Assembly: GCA_003482555.1 (NCBI GenBank)
Contig: DMYQ01000060.1
Location: 1-8,381 of the forward strand
DNA length: 8,381 bases
Source: Janthinobacterium sp.
Lineage (GTDB): Bacteria; Pseudomonadota; Gammaproteobacteria; Burkholderiales; Burkholderiaceae_D
Direction of reading: 5' to 3'
The notes beneath the pieces were generated by a model, which saw nothing but the letters and a program-made list of their open reading frames with translations, was not told where the DNA came from and searched no databases. This document shows positions 5,784 to 8,381 of the stretch, one piece after another; position 1 is the stretch's first letter, and each line of letters begins with the position of its first letter. A program made the translations under genes and the position numbers.

Positions 5784-5817
5784 ACCGCCCAGGCATTCCA
5801 CGAGCCGCTGGCCAATA

Positions 5818-5835
5818 GGATGGCGCATGCCATCC
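5818..5835 (+). terminator. hairpin downstream of map, terminator-like without a T tract
   Basis: GGATGGC and GCCATCC are perfect 7-bp arms around the loop GCAT, starting 35 nt after the map stop codon. No T run follows, so it may be an mRNA 3'-end stabiliser, a Rho-associated end or a protein site rather than an intrinsic terminator. The rest of 5784-5980 holds no gene I can support. Confidence 0.35.
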
Positions 5836-5983
5836 CGGTCTTGCCGGCGCCGGCGGGCGGGAGCGAAAACCCGCATGTCGACGGCGGCAATATCGTCGCC
5901 CCCTTCGGCCGCCCGGCGCCCGGCGGTATCGACCCCGTCCAGCTCGCGTTCGGCGCGCAATGGCGCGGAGCTGGCCGCTGCGG

Positions 5984-6018
5984 TGATGATATGTCATCAT
6001 GAACAAAATGATATTCAT
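5984..6018. promoter_or_regulatory. two related short palindromes upstream of the DUF805 gene
   Basis: TGATGA-TATG-TCATCA (5984-5999) and ATGA-TAT-TCAT (6008-6018) share the ATGATAT...TCAT pattern. Their centres are about 21-22 bp apart, close to two helical turns. They lie 28-62 nt before the DUF805 start in a local A/T-rich patch. This is consistent with a pair of regulator-binding sites; no clear -35/-10 pair was found. Confidence 0.35.
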
Positions 6019-6045
6019 CCAAATTGCCCCGCCAGGAGAGTCAGC

Positions 6046-6368
6046 ATGACGTTTCAAGAATCCATCAAAGTGTGCTTCACCAAATACGCCGACTTCGACG
6101 GTTGCGCGACGCGCTCCGAATACTGGTGGTTTTTCCGTTCATCCTCCTGGCCAGTGCCGCGCTATCGATGGTGAGCCCTATTCTGAGCGGCCTGTTCAGC
6201 CTTGCCACCATCCTGCCCTCGATCGCCGCCGCGACCCGCCGACTGCACGATACCGGCCGCAGCGGATGGTGGCAATTGCTCTGGCTCTTGCCGCTGATCG
6301 GCATGATCATTTTGATTATCTTCCTGGCTCAGGAAGGCAAGACGAGCGCCAACACCGTCGTGGCCTGA
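6046..6368 (+). pseudogene. DUF805 membrane protein gene interrupted by a -1 frameshift
   Basis: The reading frame begins at ATG 6046, with AGGAGAG (6034-6040) 5 nt upstream, and encodes the start of a DUF805 protein: MTFQESIKVCFTKYADF followed by a SEYWWFF motif. In this frame translation leaves the family sequence at about 6135 and stops at TGA 6172-6174. The family sequence resumes one base back (CCG at 6135) as PFILLASAALS, a hydrophobic segment, the diagnostic RRLHDTGRSGWW and a final helix, ending at TGA 6366-6368. Joined, the product is about 107 residues with roughly three to four membrane segments, normal for short DUF805 proteins of unknown function. The break falls at a T5 run (6130-6134); one extra T restores the frame exactly. 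It may be a sequencing indel, a recent inactivation, or ribosomal slippage at TTTTTC. The intact Shine-Dalgarno and lack of other damage argue against old decay. Confidence 0.85.
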
Positions 6369-6378
6369 TCCTGGGGGC

Positions 6379-6395
6379 GGAGCGCGATCCGCTCC
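6379..6395 (+). repeat. intergenic hairpin between DUF805 and the GGCT-fold gene
   Basis: GGAGCG and CGCTCC form 6-bp arms around CGATC, 11 nt past the DUF805 stop and 24 nt before the next ATG. No T run follows. It could be a weak terminator or an mRNA processing hairpin between two co-transcribed genes. Confidence 0.3.
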
Positions 6396-6419
6396 CGCAC
6401 CTACCATCGAGGAAACACC

Positions 6420-6767
6420 ATGCCCCACCTTTTTTCCTATGGCACGTTGCAACAGGAAGACGTGCAACTATCCACCTTCGGCAGGAAGCTGGCCGGCCGC
6501 GCCGATGACATCGTCGGCTTCGCCCTGTCCCAGGTCGAGATAAGCGACCCGCAAGTGGTGGCCACCAGCGGCAAGACGCACCATCCCATCGTCAAATTCA
6601 CGGGCGCGGAAGGCGACCGGGTGGCCGGCAGCGTGTTCGACATCAGCGATGCCGAGCTTGCCAGCGCCGACCGCTACGAAGTGGCCGACTACCGGCGCAT
6701 CGCCGTGACGCTGGCCTCCGGCCTGGACGCCTGGGTGTACGTCGACGCGCGCTTCGCGCCGCCGTGA
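6420..6767 (+). CDS. gamma-glutamylcyclotransferase (AIG2/GGCT-fold) family protein
   Basis: This 115-residue cytosolic protein has the hallmarks of the GGCT/AIG2 fold. The substrate-binding loop YGTL lies at 7-10 right after the first strand (PHLFSYGTLQ). G70-SVFDIS is the usual strand leading into the helix DAELASADRYE, with E87 in the position of the general-base glutamate, then ADYRRIAVTL and a closing strand AWVYV. Family members cyclise gamma-glutamyl amino acids or gamma-glutamylamines to 5-oxoproline; the exact substrate is not predictable. GAGG (6409-6412) lies 7 nt before the ATG. The gene follows the DUF805 gene by 51 nt on the same strand and has no recognisable promoter of its own, so the two may be co-transcribed, though no functional link is evident. 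Length is normal for the small bacterial forms. Confidence 0.88.
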   Translation: MPHLFSYGTLQQEDVQLSTFGRKLAGRADDIVGFALSQVEISDPQVVATSGKTHHPIVKFTGAEGDRVAGSVFDISDAELASADRYEVADYRRIAVTLASGLDAWVYVDARFAPP

Positions 6768-6878
6768 CGCCGCGCGCGCCACGCCAACCAAATTCACCAA
6801 CGCCCGCCCGCCGGGCATCGTTCGGGCCAAGCCGATATACGGTCCGGAAAGAGCGCTCACCGCGCTGACATAGCTGCG

Positions 6879-6911
6879 CCATACCTGAGCCATACCTGAG
6901 CCATAACCGAA
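6879..6911. repeat. 11-bp direct tandem repeat
   Basis: CCATACCTGAG occurs twice back to back (6879-6889, 6890-6900), followed by a degenerate third copy CCATAACCGAA (6901-6911). The 11-bp period places the units on the same face of the helix. They lie about 140 nt before the carrier gene and upstream of its candidate -10 box, so they could be an activator array. The surrounding 6768-7047 stretch holds no gene I can support. Confidence 0.55.
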
Positions 6912-6967
6912 GTCGGCTACCTGCCGCGCGGCCCGCGAGCAAGCCGCTTCAATCGTTGCTTGTCGTC

Positions 6968-6973
6968 TATACT
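6968..6973 (+). promoter_or_regulatory. candidate -10 box for the SLC13/ArsB-type carrier
   Basis: TATACT matches the -10 consensus at five of six positions and would start transcription near 6980, giving a leader of about 68 nt. No acceptable -35 box is found 16-18 nt upstream, so if real the promoter would probably need an activator, possibly at the 11-bp repeats upstream. Confidence 0.35.
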
Positions 6974-7047
6974 CTGCGCTTGGCTGCGCCCCCGCATCCG
7001 CCCGACGCCGCGCATGCAAGCAGCCCCCGCCCTCACACGAAAACACC

Positions 7048-8196
7048 ATGCCCCTGCCCTCCCGCCCCGGCGCGCCGCTCGCGCGCGCACTGAAAAGCCT
7101 GGCCGCCAGCCTGCGCAAAGATACCCTGCTGCTGATCCTGCTGGCCGCCCTGGCGCTGTTCAGCGCGCTCGACCCGGGCCGCATCGCCGCTTACCCCGGC
7201 CTGGTCGACTGGCCCACCATCGCCGCCCTGACCGGCTTGCTGGTGCTGACCCAGGGCCTGGAAGTGAGCGGCGCGCTGCACCGGCTGGGCGCCTGGCTGA
7301 TCGGCTTCATGGCCACCGAAAGGGCCACCGCGCAATGCCTGGTGCTGGCCGCCGCCCTGCTGTCGACCGTGCTCACCAACGACGTCGCCCTCTTCGTCGT
7401 GGTGCCCCTGACCCTGGGCGTTTGCCGCATCACGGGCATGCCGGCCACCAAGCTGATCGTCTTCGAAGCCTTGGCCGTGAACGCCGGCTCGGCCCTGACG
7501 CCGATCGGCAATCCGCAAAACCTGTTCCTGTGGCAATTGTCGGGCGTCTCCTTCAGCCAATTCGTGCTGCACATGTTGCCGCTCGTGCTGTCGCTGATGG
7601 CGCTGCTGATCGGCCTGACCGCCTGCGTCTTCCGCGGTCGCTCGGCGCTGCCCCACAGCGCCGACCTGGCGCCGCCGCTCGACCGCACCCTGCTCACCGT
7701 GTCGCTGCTGCTCTACCTGCCCTTCCTGGTCGCCACCGATCTGCACCAGGCCGGCTGGGCCGTGGCCGCCGTGCTGACCCTGTTCCTGCTGCTGCGCCCG
7801 CGCATGCTGCTGCGGGTGGACTGGCTCTTGCTGCTGGTATTCATCCTGATGTTCATCGACCTGCGCCTGTTCGCCGGCCGCGACGACGTGCACCGCGCCA
7901 TGGCCGCCCTCGGCCTGGCGCTACCGACCCACCTGTACTTCACCGGCATCGCCGCCTCCCAGCTGGTCAGCAACGTGCCGGCGGCCATCGCGCTGGCCGA
8001 ATACTCGCGCGACTGGCGCGTGCTGGCCTACGCCGTCAACGTGGGCGGCTTCGGCCTGATGCTCGGTTCCATGGCCAACCTGATCGCCCTGCGCATGACG
8101 CAAGACCGCAAGGCCTGGATCAGTTTTCACCGTTACGCCCTGCCCTTTTTGGTGGCGGCGACGGCCCTCGGCTACACCCTGCTGTTCCTGTCCTAG
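7048..8196 (+). CDS. SLC13/ArsB/NhaD-type (ion transporter superfamily) membrane carrier
   Basis: This 382-residue inner-membrane protein has about ten to eleven hydrophobic helices. The two signature regions of the superfamily are visible. In the first half, TVLTNDVALFVVVP (107-120) is followed by NAGSALTPIGNPQNL (145-159). In the second half, SQLVSNVPAAIAL (304-316) is followed by GGFGLMLGSMANL (333-345). These paired Asn/Pro/Gly-rich loops form the substrate and ion site in SLC13 dicarboxylate/sulfate symporters, ArsB and NhaD. Substrate could be an organic or inorganic anion or a proton/sodium exchange; the sequence does not decide. At 382 residues it is at the short end of the family. 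ATG 7048 has no clear Shine-Dalgarno, but the following basic segment and first helix (about 26-42) fit a true N-terminus. The gene appears monocistronic. Confidence 0.9.
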   Translation: MPLPSRPGAPLARALKSLAASLRKDTLLLILLAALALFSALDPGRIAAYPGLVDWPTIAALTGLLVLTQGLEVSGALHRLGAWLIGFMATERATAQCLVLAAALLSTVLTNDVALFVVVPLTLGVCRITGMPATKLIVFEALAVNAGSALTPIGNPQNLFLWQLSGVSFSQFVLHMLPLVLSLMALLIGLTACVFRGRSALPHSADLAPPLDRTLLTVSLLLYLPFLVATDLHQAGWAVAAVLTLFLLLRPRMLLRVDWLLLLVFILMFIDLRLFAGRDDVHRAMAALGLALPTHLYFTGIAASQLVSNVPAAIALAEYSRDWRVLAYAVNVGGFGLMLGSMANLIALRMTQDRKAWISFHRYALPFLVAATALGYTLLFLS

Positions 8197-8286
8197 CCGC
8201 GCGCGGACGGGACACGAGTCCGGATTCGATTGAAATAAACGGGCGACACGGCCGACGCTGCACTATGATGGATTAAGAGCAATGCG

Positions 8287-8317
8287 TTTTTTCCCCGCTT
8301 TTTTCCCGCTTCTTTCC
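8287..8317 (+). repeat. pyrimidine-only-like tract with three related units
   Basis: T6C4GC (8287-8298), T6C3GC (8299-8309) and TTCTTTCC (8310-8317) follow each other, giving a strand almost free of A and interrupted only by single G residues. The tract lies 20-50 nt before the ATG at 8337 and could be a leader element, or the tail of termination after the carrier gene. No strong hairpin precedes it. Confidence 0.45.
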
Positions 8318-8336
8318 AGATCGGACGGGTTTCGCC

Positions 8337-8381
8337 ATGAACATGATTTCCACCTCCATCTTCCCCGCCGGCGTCGCCGGC
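8337..8381 (+). CDS. possible start of a further gene (15 codons, runs off the window)
   Basis: ATG 8337 opens a frame reading MNMISTSIFPAGVAG to the edge of the window, with G/C-ending codons in most positions. A weak Shine-Dalgarno-like GGACGGG lies about 7 nt upstream. A weak -10-like TATGAT (8264-8269) occurs earlier without a matching -35. No family can be assigned from 15 residues. A competing open frame from ATG 8282 also runs to the edge but is Arg/His-rich and less convincing. Confidence 0.35.
   Translation, partial: MNMISTSIFPAGVAG

Noticed and set aside
4857..5960. A 367-codon minus-strand frame
   Set aside because: Antisense to map, which has every catalytic residue. The minus product is Gly/Asp/Arg-rich low complexity.
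5645..6022. A minus-strand frame with an AGKTG string resembling a P-loop
   Set aside because: The string lacks the GxxxxGK[ST] spacing, no other NTPase motif follows, and half the frame is antisense to map.
6468..7184. A 238-codon minus-strand frame, with a protein-like stretch near 6790-6950
   Set aside because: It overlaps the GGCT-fold gene antisense. The intergenic part reads plausibly but has mixed third-position bias, and its repeat simply reflects the 11-bp tandem repeat.
8208..8226. CGGAC...GTCCG hairpin after the carrier gene as a terminator
   Set aside because: Only 5-bp arms with a 9-nt loop and no T run directly after, so it is too weak to call.
6960..8276. A 438-codon plus-strand frame covering the carrier gene
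   Set aside because: The product is Arg/Pro/Ala-rich and out of frame with the SLC13/ArsB-type protein, which has membrane helices and signature motifs.

Overview
The window is GC-rich chromosomal DNA with strongly G/C-biased third codon positions. The gene families (MASE1 sensor, REC-GGDEF, DMT exporter, DUF2252, DUF805, SLC13/ArsB-type carrier) suggest a free-living betaproteobacterium, plausibly Oxalobacteraceae (Massilia/Janthinobacterium/Duganella-like). That placement is inferred from composition and gene families, not from a marker gene. I see no rRNA, tRNA, insertion sequence, CRISPR array or prophage gene.

Left arm (1-3548, minus strand). Reading leftward from the divergence point, the genes are: a DUF2252 kinase-fold-like protein (2358-3548); an EamA/DMT membrane exporter (1357-2259); a previously unlisted 44-codon small ORF (1116-1250) whose stop codon lies inside the ribosome-binding site of the next gene; a REC-GGDEF diguanylate cyclase (183-1103); and the N-terminus of a MASE1 membrane sensor (1-183), whose ATG overlaps the cyclase stop codon. 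The last three look like one translationally coupled signalling operon for c-di-GMP.

Divergence region (3549-3844). A near-consensus sigma-70 promoter (TTGTCA-17-TGTAAT) fires leftward into the DUF2252 gene. A weaker, possibly ECF-type promoter may fire rightward into a small secreted heptad-repeat protein.

Right arm (3845-8381, plus strand). First comes the secreted, isoleucine-heptad coiled-coil protein. It is followed by a two-gene operon of a TetR-family regulator and a type I methionine aminopeptidase, separated by 1 nt. This operon has the clearest regulatory architecture in the window: a TTGACA-17-TATTCT promoter overlaps a perfect inverted repeat with 11-bp arms that ends directly at the TetR ATG, so the mRNA is predicted to be leaderless and self-repressed. 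Next are a DUF805 membrane gene broken by a -1 frameshift at a T5 run, a gamma-glutamylcyclotransferase-fold protein, an SLC13/ArsB/NhaD-type carrier, and the first 15 codons of a possible further gene.

Best candidates for something undescribed are the leaderless TetR-MetAP operon (aminopeptidase probably an extra copy, regulator cysteine-rich), the secreted heptad protein, and the coupled 44-aa ORF ahead of the diguanylate cyclase.
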